DNA of 64,000 nt from Spongiibacter tropicus DSM 19543 (lineage in GTDB: Bacteria; Pseudomonadota; Gammaproteobacteria; Pseudomonadales; Spongiibacteraceae): positions 1,926,463 through 1,990,462 of the forward strand of contig NZ_ATUS01000001.1 in NCBI RefSeq assembly GCF_000420325.1, in the 5' to 3' direction. Both the position numbers and the translations under genes were made by a program. The notes beneath the pieces are model-generated. The model worked only from the letters and a program-made list of their open reading frames with translations, was not told the origin of the DNA and did not search any database. The number at the start of each line of letters is the position of its first letter. Within the stretch, counting starts at the first letter, position 1. Of this stretch, positions 8,688 to 19,793 are shown piece by piece.

Positions 8688-9521
8688 TCAGTTTGACAGC
8701 GACTGGCGAATCATTTCGATAACAGGTTTGGTATCGGGGCGAACACCCCGCCAAATACAGAAAGACTCGGCGGCCTGCTCAACCAGCATCCCCAAGCCAT
8801 CTGACACCGCCCAGGCGGCTTCGGAGGCCGCCCACCGCATAAAGGGGGTGGGATCGGCGCCGTACATCATGTCATAGGCGCAGCAGTCATTACTGAGAAT
8901 ACTGCCAGGCAGTGGCGGCAAGTCGCCACTCATACTCGCACTGGTGCCATTCACAATCAGGTCAAACTGGCCCTCTGACAACAGCTCGTAGCCACCACCG
9001 CTTACATCGCCCATGTCGGCAAACAGTTCCGCCAGCGATTCTGCCTTGGATGCCGTGCGATTAACGACCAGCAGCCGTTCTGGTCGCTGTTTCAGCAGCG
9101 GCCCCAGAATCCCGCGTACCGCACCGCCAGCGCCCAGTACCAACACCCGGCGGCCACTGATCTGCCAGCCGAGGTTGTCGTTCATGTCACGGACCATCCC
9201 CACGCCGTCGGTGTTGTCGCCGTAAATACGGCCATCCTCACCACTCGCCAGGGTATTCACCGCACCGGCAAGCCGCGCTCGACCACTGAGCTCGTCGGCA
9301 AACTCAAAGGCATCCAGCTTGAAGGGCACCGTAATATTGAGTCCGCGACCGCCGTTGCGAAAAAATTCCGCGGCCACTTCGGCAAAACGACCCAGCTCAA
9401 CCTTGTGGGCGCGGTAGTGAAGCGTCTGTCCGGTTTGCTCGGCAAACGCCGCGTGAATCTGCGGAGATTTGCTGTGTTTGATGGGGTTACCAAACACCGC
9501 GTACTGATCGACTGTATCCAT
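8688..9521 (-). CDS. aroE: Shikimate 5-dehydrogenase
   Basis: A 277-residue NADP-dependent enzyme of the shikimate pathway, reducing 3-dehydroshikimate to shikimate. The substrate-binding start FGNPIKHSKSPQIHAAFAEQ is present, as are the catalytic Lys region NITVPFKLDAFEFAD, NTDG, the nucleotide-binding GAGGAVRGI and the C-terminal DMMYGADPTPFM. The length is normal. It begins just four bases from the end of hemF, the same order as in Pseudomonas, and is very probably co-transcribed with hemF and tsaC. Confidence 0.97.
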   Translation of the reverse strand: MDTVDQYAVFGNPIKHSKSPQIHAAFAEQTGQTLHYRAHKVELGRFAEVAAEFFRNGGRGLNITVPFKLDAFEFADELSGRARLAGAVNTLASGEDGRIYGDNTDGVGMVRDMNDNLGWQISGRRVLVLGAGGAVRGILGPLLKQRPERLLVVNRTASKAESLAELFADMGDVSGGGYELLSEGQFDLIVNGTSASMSGDLPPLPGSILSNDCCAYDMMYGADPTPFMRWAASEAAWAVSDGLGMLVEQAAESFCIWRGVRPDTKPVIEMIRQSLSN

Positions 9522-9525
9522 AGGG

Positions 9526-10997
<1,472 letters not shown>

Positions 10998-11068
10998 GGC
11001 AAGCGGAAACCTGCGACAAGAGATGAGTAAACGCGGGCAAGTTACCCAAAGGCGGCAACCATTGCAAA

Positions 11069-12196
11069 TCAGCGACAGCGCTGCCAGCCGCCGTGGGCCT
11101 GTTCGGCCCAACCATCCAATTCCAGTTCACTGAGCGCAGACAATAACGCGGCGACCGTCAGACTACTTCGCTGCGCGAGTTGTTCCAGACTCTGGGGCGC
11201 GTCATCCAGCAGGGTATACAGCGGCGGCGGGGCCCCAGATGCCTCGTTGTCGACAAGCGCACGGCCTTGCATCCCACCGGGCTGTGGCGGCAACTCACTG
11301 AGAACATCCTCGAGGGTCTCCACCAGTTTGGCACCTTCGCGAATCAGCGCATTGCAGCCCCGACTGGCCGGACTGTGGATCGAGCCGGGCAGAGCAAAGA
11401 CTTCACGATTCTGTTCCAGCGCCTGCCTTGCGGTGATCAGCGAGCCGCTCCGTGTGGTTGCCTCCACCACCAGCACCCCGAGCGATAGACCACTGATAAT
11501 GCGGTTGCGGCGAGGAAACTGGTGCCGCAGTGGCTCCGCCCCCGGTGGGTATTCACTCAGCAGTAAACCGTTATCAGCAATCGCCCCATACAAGTCGGCA
11601 TTGCGTCTCGGGTAGCAGACATCCACGCCGCAGCCCAGTATGGCCACCGTGCTGGCATCGGCATCCAGTGCACCACGATGAGCTGCCGCATCAATTCCCA
11701 GCGCCAGACCACTGACGATAGTGAAACCGCTGTCGGCCAGTGCGCGGGCAAAGGCCTGGGCATCCTGCTCGCCACGACGGCTGGCCCGGCGGCTTCCCAC
11801 CATCGCCAGCATAGCCTTACTGAGCAACTCCCGACGGCCACGGAGGTAGAGCAGCAGCGGCGGATCGTGAATTTCCCGCAGCAGAGCCGGGTATTCACGG
11901 TCCCCCAAGGACAGCAGGGAGCACTCTGCTGACGTCAGAGCGTCGCGCAGGCTCTCTCGCTGCGCACGGTTGGCAAGCCGCTGTGCGAACTCTCGACGCA
12001 ATCGATCATCCAGGAGCCGTGACGCCTGCGCATTGAGCGGAACGGGCAGCCGCGCTTCCAGCTCTGCACGACTCGCGGATATCAATTCGTCAGGGTGGCG
12101 GAATAGCAGCATGAGCGCACGCCAGTGCGCACTGGGGAGTTTGATACTGCGCTGCAACTGCAGCCAGCAGAGAGCGGCTTCGTCCATGGTCTGCAT
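11069..12196 (-). CDS. dprA: DNA-processing protein DprA (Smf)
   Basis: A 375-residue protein that loads RecA on incoming single-stranded DNA during natural transformation. Its Rossmann-like core is clear: AMVGSRRASRRGEQDAQAFA, then SGLALGIDAAAHRGALD, then GCGVDVCYPRRNADLY, then HQFPRRNRIISGLSLGVLVVEA and GCNALIREGAKLVE. The last 60 residues look like the winged-helix C-terminal domain. The start at 12196 gives MQTMDEAALCWLQLQRS; the second ATG at 12187 is also possible. The gene is intact, consistent with but not proof of competence. Confidence 0.95.
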   Translation of the reverse strand: MQTMDEAALCWLQLQRSIKLPSAHWRALMLLFRHPDELISASRAELEARLPVPLNAQASRLLDDRLRREFAQRLANRAQRESLRDALTSAECSLLSLGDREYPALLREIHDPPLLLYLRGRRELLSKAMLAMVGSRRASRRGEQDAQAFARALADSGFTIVSGLALGIDAAAHRGALDADASTVAILGCGVDVCYPRRNADLYGAIADNGLLLSEYPPGAEPLRHQFPRRNRIISGLSLGVLVVEATTRSGSLITARQALEQNREVFALPGSIHSPASRGCNALIREGAKLVETLEDVLSELPPQPGGMQGRALVDNEASGAPPPLYTLLDDAPQSLEQLAQRSSLTVAALLSALSELELDGWAEQAHGGWQRCR

Positions 12197-12221
12197 CCTT
12201 GCATGACGGTCCGGCTAGCCT

Positions 12222-12241
12222 GAGCGCGCCACAGCGCGCTC
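12222..12241. other. Perfect 8-bp inverted repeat between LysM gene and dprA
   Basis: GAGCGCGC and GCGCGCTC are separated by CACA. The hairpin lies directly after the stop of the LysM gene (minus strand) and before dprA. There is no T-run on either side, so it is not a standard intrinsic terminator. It may stabilise or partly block the transcript running from the LysM gene into dprA. Confidence 0.4.
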
Positions 12242-12246
12242 GTTTA

Positions 12247-13272
12247 TCAGGGATTGCGGACTTTATCGCCAACCTTGAGTGTTTGCTCCGCCTTGAGCAC
12301 CAGAGCATAGCTGACTTTTTCAAATGTGCGGAACACCATCAGCACCCCAGCGCGTACATCGGGGGTTTGCAGGCGCTCGCCCGTTACCGGATCGCGAACC
12401 ACGACACCGGTGGTATAAATCGCCAACACATCGCCACTTTGCAGCTCGTTGCGATCCCCCAGATTCAGCGTCACTACATCCATACTGCCAATCTGGGTCA
12501 GGCCACCCTCGACGGCAATAATGAAGCCATTCTGTGGGTCTTGCGGCGCACTGGGTTCAAACCGAGCAACCAGCTCACGACTCTCCAACGGCAGGAAGCG
12601 GTCGGCCCGACGAATCTCTTGCGTACTGCGATTCAGCGCCAAGGTGGCAATATCGCCTTCGCTCTGCAGCAAGTGGGCGGAGCCGATATCCATGGCTTCA
12701 ACACCGAGCAACTCGCGGCTGCGGGGATCGACATAGACCTTGCCACGGCGGTAAATGCCGTAATTGTCCTGGCCGGAAAAATCGCCGCGACCGAGGATTT
12801 CGTCACCGGCACCCGCAACGATATTGCCGCGCTTGCCCGACAGCACATACGGCGCCGATTCCAGCTCCTCATTACTGACCACCCGGCTGCGGGTCATAAA
12901 CGGGGCAATGACGTCCAGCGGAATGGCAGGAATGGCGTCGGCAATATCGGAAATCCGCATCTGCGGACTGAGCTTGACCACCGTATTCCCGGCCTCGGGG
13001 TTGCGCACCAGCACCGGACGGCCATCGACCCACATCAGTTTGAGCACGTCGCCCGGATAAATCAGGTGGGGGTTCTCAACCTGAGGGTTGTAGTACCACA
13101 GTTCCGGCCAGAGCCACGGGTCGTCGAGGAACATCGCCGAGATATCCCACAGCGTGTCACCGCGCTTTACCACATAGGTCTGTGGATGACCGGCTTTCAG
13201 CGACAACACATCGCCGGCCTGGGCAACACTGACCAACACCGCTAACAGCAAACCCAGCACGGTATTTTTCAT
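12247..13272 (-). CDS. LysM peptidoglycan-binding domain protein
   Basis: The ATG at 13272 gives a 341-residue protein with a signal peptide (MKNTVLGLLLAVLVSVAQA) and an N-terminal LysM domain (about residues 32-80; YVVKRGDTLWDISAMF and the tryptophan-rich DPWLWPELWYYNPQV). The rest is a beta-rich region typical of the conserved LysM protein encoded beside dprA and def in Pseudomonas-like genomes. It is probably periplasmic and binds the cell wall. It is divergent from def, with a 200-base gap that contains a 16-bp palindrome. Confidence 0.88.
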   Translation of the reverse strand: MKNTVLGLLLAVLVSVAQAGDVLSLKAGHPQTYVVKRGDTLWDISAMFLDDPWLWPELWYYNPQVENPHLIYPGDVLKLMWVDGRPVLVRNPEAGNTVVKLSPQMRISDIADAIPAIPLDVIAPFMTRSRVVSNEELESAPYVLSGKRGNIVAGAGDEILGRGDFSGQDNYGIYRRGKVYVDPRSRELLGVEAMDIGSAHLLQSEGDIATLALNRSTQEIRRADRFLPLESRELVARFEPSAPQDPQNGFIIAVEGGLTQIGSMDVVTLNLGDRNELQSGDVLAIYTTGVVVRDPVTGERLQTPDVRAGVLMVFRTFEKVSYALVLKAEQTLKVGDKVRNP

Positions 13273-13395
13273 ACTTTCGGTCCTTAACACAGTTCATCGG
13301 CAATTATGGCCGACGAATCAGGAAATTCCACGGCGCTCGCGGTATACTAGGCGGCTGCATCAGCGTGGCACAAACGCCCCGCCTGTCAGGCCTGC

Positions 13396-13411
13396 AACGC
13401 CGCGCGGCGTT
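13396..13411. other. 16-bp perfect palindrome in the def upstream region
   Basis: AACGCCGCGCGGCGTT is a perfect palindrome in the gap between the divergent LysM gene and def. It could be an operator or form a short hairpin in the def leader. No regulator can be assigned from sequence alone. Confidence 0.35.
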
Positions 13412-13475
13412 TGCGAATAATCCTTATATTAGCAATAGTTAGGCAACATACACGACAACTTGGTCACAATCACTT

Positions 13476-13988
13476 ATGGCTGTCCTTGAGATACTGGAAT
13501 TTCCCGACCCACGCCTGCGCACCGTCGCAAAACCGGTAAGCGAGGTAGACGACCGCATTCGTGCGCTGATCGACGACATGTTCGACACCATGTACGAAGC
13601 GCCGGGTATCGGGCTCGCTGCCAGTCAGGTAGATGTTCACGAACAAATCGTGGTCATTGATATCAGTGAAGACCGCAGTGAGCCGCTGGTTTTCATCAAC
13701 CCCGAGATCACCGTGCTCGATGAAGAGCTGTTCCAATACGACGAAGGCTGCCTGTCTGTGCCTGGCTTTTACGAGGCGGTACAACGTCCACGCCACATTC
13801 GCGTAAACGCGCTGGACCGCGACGGCAAGCCCTTCGAGATGGAACCGGAGGGCCTGCTCGCCGTATGTATTCAGCACGAACAGGACCACCTGCTCGGCAA
13901 ACTGTTTGTCGACTATATTTCGCCCCTCAAGCGCAACCGCATTCGCGGCAAGCTGGAGAAAAAACACAAACGCGAGGCGAAGGTATAG
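13476..13988 (+). CDS. def: Peptide deformylase
   Basis: A 170-residue metalloenzyme that removes the formyl group from nascent proteins. All three motifs are present: [10 protein letters not shown] (motif 1), EGCLSVPG with the metal-ligand Cys (motif 2) and [17 protein letters not shown] with the HExxH-type ligands (motif 3). The length is standard. It starts the def-fmt-rsmB-trkA-trkH series; fmt follows eleven bases after the stop. Confidence 0.98.
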   Translation: MAVLEILEFPDPRLRTVAKPVSEVDDRIRALIDDMFDTMYEAPGIGLAASQVDVHEQIVVIDISEDRSEPLVFINPEITVLDEELFQYDEGCLSVPGFYEAVQRPRHIRVNALDRDGKPFEMEPEGLLAVCIQHEQDHLLGKLFVDYISPLKRNRIRGKLEKKHKREAKV

Positions 13989-13998
13989 GAGACCGCTG

Positions 13999-14952
13999 GT
14001 GCCCGACTCCCGATTGAAGCTGGTTTTTGCCGGTACTCCTGAATTCGCTGCCCAGCACCTGAAAGCCCTGCTGGACGACGGTCGCCATGACGTTATTGCA
14101 GTCTATACCCAACCCGATCGCCCGGCCGGGCGCGGCAAGAAGCCACGCCCCAGCCCGGTGAAAGTCCTCGCCGAAGCGGCCGGCCTGCCGGTATACCAAC
14201 CCCTTAACTTCAAAGCGCAGGACGACCGCGATGCTCTGGCGGCGCTGGGCGCCGACCTGATGGTCGTGGTGGCCTACGGCTTGATTCTGCCTCAGGCCGT
14301 GTTGGACCTTCCCCGCCTTGGCTGCGTGAACGTACACGCCTCCATCCTGCCGCGCTGGCGAGGTGCGGCGCCAATTCAGCGCGCCATTGAGGCAGGGGAT
14401 GCGGAAACGGGCGTCACCATCATGCAGATGGCTGCGGGCCTGGACACCGGTGACATGCTGCACATTGTGCGCTGCCCAATCGGCCCCGAGGACACCTCGG
14501 CCAGCCTGCACGATCAGCTGGCAGTGCTCGGCGGTCCGGCGCTGCTGGATGCACTGGATCAGCTTGCCAGCGGCACCGCGCAACCCGAAGTGCAGGACGA
14601 CAGTCTGAGCAACTACGCAGCGAAAATCGACAAGGCCGAAGGCGATATCGACTGGACGCTCAGCGCGACAGAACTCGACCGCCGCATTCGCGCCTTTGTG
14701 CCATTTCCGGTCTGCTACACCCAACTCGGTGAAGATCGGCTGCGCATCTGGCGGGCAACGCCGGAAACCGGCAGCGGCCAGCCCGGAGAAATCCTCAGCA
14801 GCGATAAAAGCGGTATTGTGGTCGCCTGTGGCGAAGGCGCCCTGCGTCTGCTCAGCCTGCAACTGCCCAACGCCCGCCAAATGGATGCCGCCGAACTGCT
14901 CAACGGCCATGCCGCGCGCTTCCAGCCCGGCACCGTGTTGGGCGCACGATGA
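13999..14952 (+). CDS. fmt: Methionyl-tRNA formyltransferase
   Basis: A 317-residue enzyme that formylates initiator Met-tRNA. The GTG at 13999 is chosen: it follows a TAGGAG ribosome binding site and gives the expected beginning RLKLVFAGTPEFAAQHL. The catalytic core VNVHASILPRWRGAAPIQRA and the motif MAAGLDTGDML are present, followed by the C-terminal OB-fold domain after NYAAKIDKAEGDIDW. The end overlaps rsmB by four bases (ATGA), indicating coupling. Confidence 0.97.
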   Translation: MPDSRLKLVFAGTPEFAAQHLKALLDDGRHDVIAVYTQPDRPAGRGKKPRPSPVKVLAEAAGLPVYQPLNFKAQDDRDALAALGADLMVVVAYGLILPQAVLDLPRLGCVNVHASILPRWRGAAPIQRAIEAGDAETGVTIMQMAAGLDTGDMLHIVRCPIGPEDTSASLHDQLAVLGGPALLDALDQLASGTAQPEVQDDSLSNYAAKIDKAEGDIDWTLSATELDRRIRAFVPFPVCYTQLGEDRLRIWRATPETGSGQPGEILSSDKSGIVVACGEGALRLLSLQLPNARQMDAAELLNGHAARFQPGTVLGAR

Positions 14953-16244
14953 GCTGCCCCCGCGTCGCCGCCGCCCGCTGCCTGGCCGCCGTGCGCAACG
15001 GCGAATCCCTGAGCCGCCAGCTCCCCATTGAAGAACGCACGCTGCCCGACAACCAACGCCCCCTTTACCGGGAGTTGTGTTACGGCACGCTGCGCCAGTT
15101 CTGGCGTCTCGACGCCGCCTTGAAGCCCTGTTTCAGCAAGGGCCTGAAGCACCGCGACGACGATGTGCGCATGCTGATTTATATCGGTGCCTACCAGCTT
15201 TTCCATACCCGGGTTCCTCCCCACGCCGCGATCAACAGCGCAGTGGACGGCTGTCGCAAGCTGAAAAAAAAATGGGCAGCGGGGATGTGCAACGCTATTT
15301 TGCGCCGCTGCCAGCGCGACGGCGAGGCGCTGTTTGCCGGACTGCCCCCCGCAGCGGCCAGCGCCCATCCCGAGTGGCTGTATAAGGCCATTACGCGTGC
15401 TTGGCCAGAGCAGGCCGAAGCGGTACTTGCAGCCAATAACAGTCACCCGCCATTCTGCCTCCGCGTAAACCGCCTTCACGCTGATCGGGACAGCTACCTT
15501 CAACAATTGAGCGCCGCCGATATTAGTGCCAATTGCTGCGACTTTGCCCCGCTGGGCCTGCGACTTCCGCAAGCCTGTGCGGTCGATCGCCTGCCCGGTT
15601 TCAACGACGGCGCGGTATCGGTTCAGGACGAAGCCGCTCAGCTTTGCACCACACTGCTCGACCTTCAGCCCGGTCAACGCGTACTGGACGCCTGCGCGGC
15701 ACCCGGCGGCAAAAGCGGTGCCATTCTGGAAGCTGAGCCGCAACTCGACTCGCTGCTGGCACTGGACGTTGACGCCTCTCGCCTGACCCGCATTGAAGAA
15801 AACCTCGAACGCCTCGGTCTTCGCGCCGCCTGTATTGCCGCAGACGCCGCGAAGCCTGACGAGTGGTGGGACGGCCAGGCTTTTGACCGCATCCTGCTGG
15901 ATGCCCCGTGCAGTGCTACCGGCGTGCTGCGCCGCAATCCGGATATTCGCCTGCACCGCCGCGCCGACGATATCCCCGCGCTGGCCAAGCTTCAGTCCCG
16001 CATCCTCGACGCCCTCTGGGAGTGTCTGGCACCCGGTGGTCTGCTGCTGTACGCCACCTGTTCCGTGCTCCCGCAGGAAAACGAACAGCAAGTTCAGGCT
16101 TTCCTGAAACGCCAGCCGAAGGCGCTTGCAGAGACTATTGATGCCGATTGGGGACTGGATCGCGGGGTCGGCCGACAGCTGCTGCCCAGCGTCGACGGCC
16201 CCGATGGCTTCTTCTATGCCGCGCTGCGCAAGGTAAATGGCTGA
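14949..16244 (+). CDS. rsmB: 16S rRNA (cytosine-967-C5)-methyltransferase
   Basis: A 431-residue methyltransferase with an N-terminal NusB-like RNA-binding domain (residues 1-140) and a C-terminal Rossmann domain. The SAM-binding motif is LDACAAPGGKSGAILE. The two active-site cysteines are in DAPCSATGVLRRNPDIRLHR and YATCSVLPQENEQQV. It methylates C967 of 16S rRNA. The start overlaps the fmt stop (ATGA). The order def-fmt-rsmB-trkA is conserved in many gammaproteobacteria. Confidence 0.97.
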   Translation: MSCPRVAAARCLAAVRNGESLSRQLPIEERTLPDNQRPLYRELCYGTLRQFWRLDAALKPCFSKGLKHRDDDVRMLIYIGAYQLFHTRVPPHAAINSAVDGCRKLKKKWAAGMCNAILRRCQRDGEALFAGLPPAAASAHPEWLYKAITRAWPEQAEAVLAANNSHPPFCLRVNRLHADRDSYLQQLSAADISANCCDFAPLGLRLPQACAVDRLPGFNDGAVSVQDEAAQLCTTLLDLQPGQRVLDACAAPGGKSGAILEAEPQLDSLLALDVDASRLTRIEENLERLGLRAACIAADAAKPDEWWDGQAFDRILLDAPCSATGVLRRNPDIRLHRRADDIPALAKLQSRILDALWECLAPGGLLLYATCSVLPQENEQQVQAFLKRQPKALAETIDADWGLDRGVGRQLLPSVDGPDGFFYAALRKVNG

Positions 16245-16313
16245 GGAATTGCTTGAGCCGGAGCGGCGAAACACCGCACAATTGCGCCATTGGTGCAGGG
16301 CAACTGAAAGCTT

Positions 16314-17687
16314 ATGAAAATTATTATCCTTGGCGCCGGTCAGGTCGGCGGCACACTGGCGGCAAATCTGGCCAGCGAGCACAACGATATTACGGTGGTC
16401 GATAAGGACGCCGAGCGCCTGCGCGAGCTGCAAGACCGGCTGGATATCGGCACCGTCTGTGGCTCAGCATCTCACCCCGACGTGCTCTACAGCGCCGGGG
16501 CTGAAGATGCCGACATGCTGATCGCCGTGACCAGCTCCGACGAAATCAATATGGTGGCCTGTCAGGTTGCCTACAGTCTGTTCCGCACCCCCACCAAAAT
16601 CTCCCGCATCCGCTCCAGCTCCTACACCTCGCGGGCCAAACTGTTCGGTGTCGACGCCATTCCCATCGACGTGTTCATCAGCCCCGAAGAGCTGGTCTGC
16701 CGCTATATCAAACGCCTGCTGCAATACCCCGGCTCGCTGCAGGTGCTGGATTTTGCCGATGGCAAGGTGCAACTGGTCGGCGTAAAGGCCTATTACGGCG
16801 GCCCGCTGGTCGGCAACGAGCTGGCGACCATCCGCGAACACATGCCCAAAGTCGACACTCGCGTCGCCGCTATTTTCCGGCGGGGCAATGCCATCGTGCC
16901 CACCGGCACTACCGTGGTAGAAGCGGGTGACGAGGTGTTCTTTATCGCCGCCAAGAAAAACGTCATGCCGGTCATGAGCGAACTGCGGCGGCTGGATACC
17001 CGTTACAAGCGACTGATTATTGCCGGGGGCGGCAACATCGGTGAACGTCTGGCCAGTGCGGTCGAAGGCCGCTACAACGTCAAGATTATCGAGCGCAGCT
17101 ATGAGCGCTGTCGCACTCTGTCAGAGCAGCTCCGCCACGCCATTGTGTTGCACGGCAGCGCCTCTGACCACGAGCTGCTGGCGCAGGAAAACATCGAGGA
17201 GACAGATGTCTTTCTGGCGCTGACCAATGACGACGAGGCCAACATCATGTCCTCGCTGTTGGCCAAGCGCATGGGCGCGCGCAAGGTGGTCACCCTGATT
17301 ACCAATCCGGCGTATGTTGATCTGGTGCAGGGCGGCGAAATCGATATTGCCCTGTCACCGCAACAGATCACCATCGGCAGTCTGCTCACCCATGTGCGTC
17401 GCGGCGATATTTACAATGTGCACTCGCTGCGCCGGGGCGCCGCCGAGGCATTGGAAATTATTGCTCACGGCGACAGCCGCTCATCGCGCGTGGTGGGGCG
17501 CCGACTGGATGAAATCGACCTGCCCGACGGTGTCACTATCGGTGCCATTGTGCGCGGTGACGAAGTGATGATTGCCCACAGCCACCTGACCGTAGAAAGC
17601 GAAGACCACCTGATTCTCTTCCTGGTCGACAAGAGCAAAATCAAGCTGGTGGAGAAGCTGTTCTCGGTAGGCTTCACCTTCTTTTAA
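16314..17687 (+). CDS. trkA: Trk potassium transporter, NAD-binding subunit TrkA
   Basis: A 457-residue cytosolic regulator with two tandem RCK units. Nucleotide-binding turns are visible as [15 protein letters not shown] (residues 5-19) and [16 protein letters not shown] (about residue 235), each followed by a TrkA-C domain. It gates the TrkH channel in response to NAD(H) or nucleotides. It lies 70 bases after rsmB and 15 bases before trkH, the channel subunit, so both transporter parts come from one transcript. Confidence 0.97.
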   Translation: MKIIILGAGQVGGTLAANLASEHNDITVVDKDAERLRELQDRLDIGTVCGSASHPDVLYSAGAEDADMLIAVTSSDEINMVACQVAYSLFRTPTKISRIRSSSYTSRAKLFGVDAIPIDVFISPEELVCRYIKRLLQYPGSLQVLDFADGKVQLVGVKAYYGGPLVGNELATIREHMPKVDTRVAAIFRRGNAIVPTGTTVVEAGDEVFFIAAKKNVMPVMSELRRLDTRYKRLIIAGGGNIGERLASAVEGRYNVKIIERSYERCRTLSEQLRHAIVLHGSASDHELLAQENIEETDVFLALTNDDEANIMSSLLAKRMGARKVVTLITNPAYVDLVQGGEIDIALSPQQITIGSLLTHVRRGDIYNVHSLRRGAAEALEIIAHGDSRSSRVVGRRLDEIDLPDGVTIGAIVRGDEVMIAHSHLTVESEDHLILFLVDKSKIKLVEKLFSVGFTFF

Positions 17688-17702
17688 GTAGCGGAGACCG
17701 GC

Positions 17703-19151
17703 ATGCACCTGATGACGATCTGCCGCATTATCGGCATGTTGCTGATGATTTTCAGCCTGACGATGGCAATGCCGGCCGCACTGGCATTGATCTATCACGA
17801 CGGCGCATTGCACGCATTCAGCTCTGCCTTTGTCGTTACCTTCAGCAGCGGCCTGCTGTTGTGGGGAATCAGCCGCGGCCGCCAGCCCGATCTCGGCATT
17901 CGCGACGGCTTTCTGGTGGTTTCCCTGTTCTGGACGGTTCTGGGTTTGTTCGGTGCACTGCCGTTCTATCTGTCGGACAGTCCGGGCCTGTCGGTCAGCG
18001 ATGCGGTCTTTGAGTCCATTTCCGGCCTCACCACCACCGGCGCCACGGTAATCGTCGGCCTCGATGAGCTGCCGATTTCCATCCTGTTTTACCGCCAGTT
18101 TCTGCAATGGTTGGGCGGCATCGGGATTATCGTGATCGCCGTAGCGATCTTGCCCATATTGGGCATCGGCGGCATGCAGCTGTATCGCGCCGAAATCCCC
18201 GGCCCGGTGAAAGACAATAAACTCACCCCACGTATTACCGGCACCGCAAAAGTGCTGTTTTTAATGTATGTGGCGATGACGGCTGCCTGCACGCTGGCCT
18301 ATTGGTTGGCGGGAATGACGCCCTTCGACGCCATCGGCCACGCCTTTTCCACCGTGGCGATTGGCGGCTTCTCTACCCACGATGCCAGCATGGGCTACTT
18401 CGACAGCCCGCTGATCCTGATGATATGCAGCGTGTTCATGCTGCTGGCCGGCATGAGCTTTGCGATCCATTTCCATGTGTGGCGCGCCCGCAGTTTGCGC
18501 CACTACCTGGCAGACTCGGAAACCCGCTTCTACCTCGGCGTGATGCTGATCGCGATGATTTGCGTGTGCGCCTACCTGATTTTCACTGGCGACCAGACAC
18601 CTGGCGACGGATTGATTCACGGTATTTTCCACACGGTCTCCATTGCCACCACCGCGGGCTTCGGCGCCGACGACTTTGCGTCCTGGCCCAGCTTCCTCCC
18701 CATCGGCTTGTTAATGCTCTCTTTTATGGGCGGCTGCGGCGGCTCGACCGGCGGCGGGATGAAAGCCGTGCGCATCATGCTGATTGCCAAGCAGGGCATC
18801 CGGGAACTGAAGCAGCTCATTCATCCCAATGCGGTCATTCCACTGAAAATTGGCTCCACGCGCGTTGAGGCGAAAGTGGTCAGCGCGGTGTGGAGCTTTG
18901 TAGGCGTCTACCTGATTTCGTTTATCGGCATTACCTTGTTCATGATGGCCTGCGGGCTGGATTTTCTCTCCGCCTTTTCCGCAACGGCAGCCTCTATCAA
19001 TAATATGGGGCCGGGCTTGGGCGAGGTCGCCGCCAATTACAGCAGCGTGACCGACATCGGCAAATGGATGCTCTGTTACGCGATGCTGCTGGGGCGACTG
19101 GAAATCTTCACCTTGCTGGTACTGCTGATGCCGGCTTTCTGGAGACGTTGA
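17703..19151 (+). CDS. trkH: Trk potassium uptake channel subunit TrkH
   Basis: A 482-residue membrane protein with four pseudo-repeats, each carrying a selectivity-filter loop: ISGLTTTGATVIVG, FSTVAIGGFSTHD, VSIATTAGFGADD and ATAASINNMGPGLG. The conserved IEFFLLVLL-like ending is seen as LEIFTLLVLLMPAFWRR. It forms the K+ pathway regulated by TrkA encoded just upstream. The stop shares one base with the methyltransferase start (TGATG). Confidence 0.97.
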   Translation: MHLMTICRIIGMLLMIFSLTMAMPAALALIYHDGALHAFSSAFVVTFSSGLLLWGISRGRQPDLGIRDGFLVVSLFWTVLGLFGALPFYLSDSPGLSVSDAVFESISGLTTTGATVIVGLDELPISILFYRQFLQWLGGIGIIVIAVAILPILGIGGMQLYRAEIPGPVKDNKLTPRITGTAKVLFLMYVAMTAACTLAYWLAGMTPFDAIGHAFSTVAIGGFSTHDASMGYFDSPLILMICSVFMLLAGMSFAIHFHVWRARSLRHYLADSETRFYLGVMLIAMICVCAYLIFTGDQTPGDGLIHGIFHTVSIATTAGFGADDFASWPSFLPIGLLMLSFMGGCGGSTGGGMKAVRIMLIAKQGIRELKQLIHPNAVIPLKIGSTRVEAKVVSAVWSFVGVYLISFIGITLFMMACGLDFLSAFSATAASINNMGPGLGEVAANYSSVTDIGKWMLCYAMLLGRLEIFTLLVLLMPAFWRR

Positions 19152-19732
19152 TGCCCGTTGCCGACAAATGGGAGCGGCGCTATCAGCAGGCGAACCTCCC
19201 CGTCGACGCCTGTGCACTGCTTCAGCAACAGCAGGCACGACTGCCGACAAGCGGCCGGGCACTGGATCTCGCCTGCGGCCTCGGCGGCAACGCGGTGCTG
19301 CTCGCCCGCCACGGATTAGCGGTCGATGCAGTGGATAAGGCCGCCACCGCCATTCGCAAACTGTCGGAATACGCCGCACAGCAACAACTGCCGATTAACG
19401 CCCTGTGCATCGACCTGGAATGCACCACCTCGCGCTGGCTGCTCGAGCAGCATAGTCGCTATGACGTGATCGTTGTCAGCTATTATCTTCACCGTCCGAT
19501 TCTGCCATTGATTGAAGCCGCGCTGGCGCCGGGAGGCCTGTTGTTTTACCAGACCTTTAATTCGCTGCGCGCCAGCCCTAGCGGGCCGCAAAACCCCGAT
19601 TTTTTGCTGACGGAAAATGAGTTGGCTGATCGATTTTCCTCGCTTTCCACACGCCTCCATCGGCAGGACATCAATGCCGAAGAAACGACGAAACCTCTAC
19701 AAACGCAGTATATTGGCCAACGGGATGCATAA
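19151..19732 (+). CDS. Class I SAM-dependent methyltransferase (TehB-like)
   Basis: The ATG at 19151, coupled to the trkH stop, gives a 193-residue protein. The SAM-binding motif LDLACGLGGNAVLLARHG is at about residues 38-55, followed by VDKAATAIRKL, a post-motif YDVIVVSYYLHRPILP and ALAPGGLLFYQTFN. This is the TehB/type 11 methyltransferase pattern. The substrate is unknown. A longer frame opening at 19064 lies inside trkH and lacks homology, so it was not used. Confidence 0.87.
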   Translation: MPVADKWERRYQQANLPVDACALLQQQQARLPTSGRALDLACGLGGNAVLLARHGLAVDAVDKAATAIRKLSEYAAQQQLPINALCIDLECTTSRWLLEQHSRYDVIVVSYYLHRPILPLIEAALAPGGLLFYQTFNSLRASPSGPQNPDFLLTENELADRFSSLSTRLHRQDINAEETTKPLQTQYIGQRDA

Positions 19733-19793
19733 TCTTCTGGCGCCCTGTCAGTAGCCCTGCCATGATAGCTACGTCCTGTTAACCGAGTTCACT

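Noticed and set aside
14715-16433. A 572-codon open frame on the minus strand opposite fmt, rsmB and trkA
   Set aside because: The plus-strand genes have full catalytic motifs; the minus frame is a mirror of their codon bias in GC-rich DNA.
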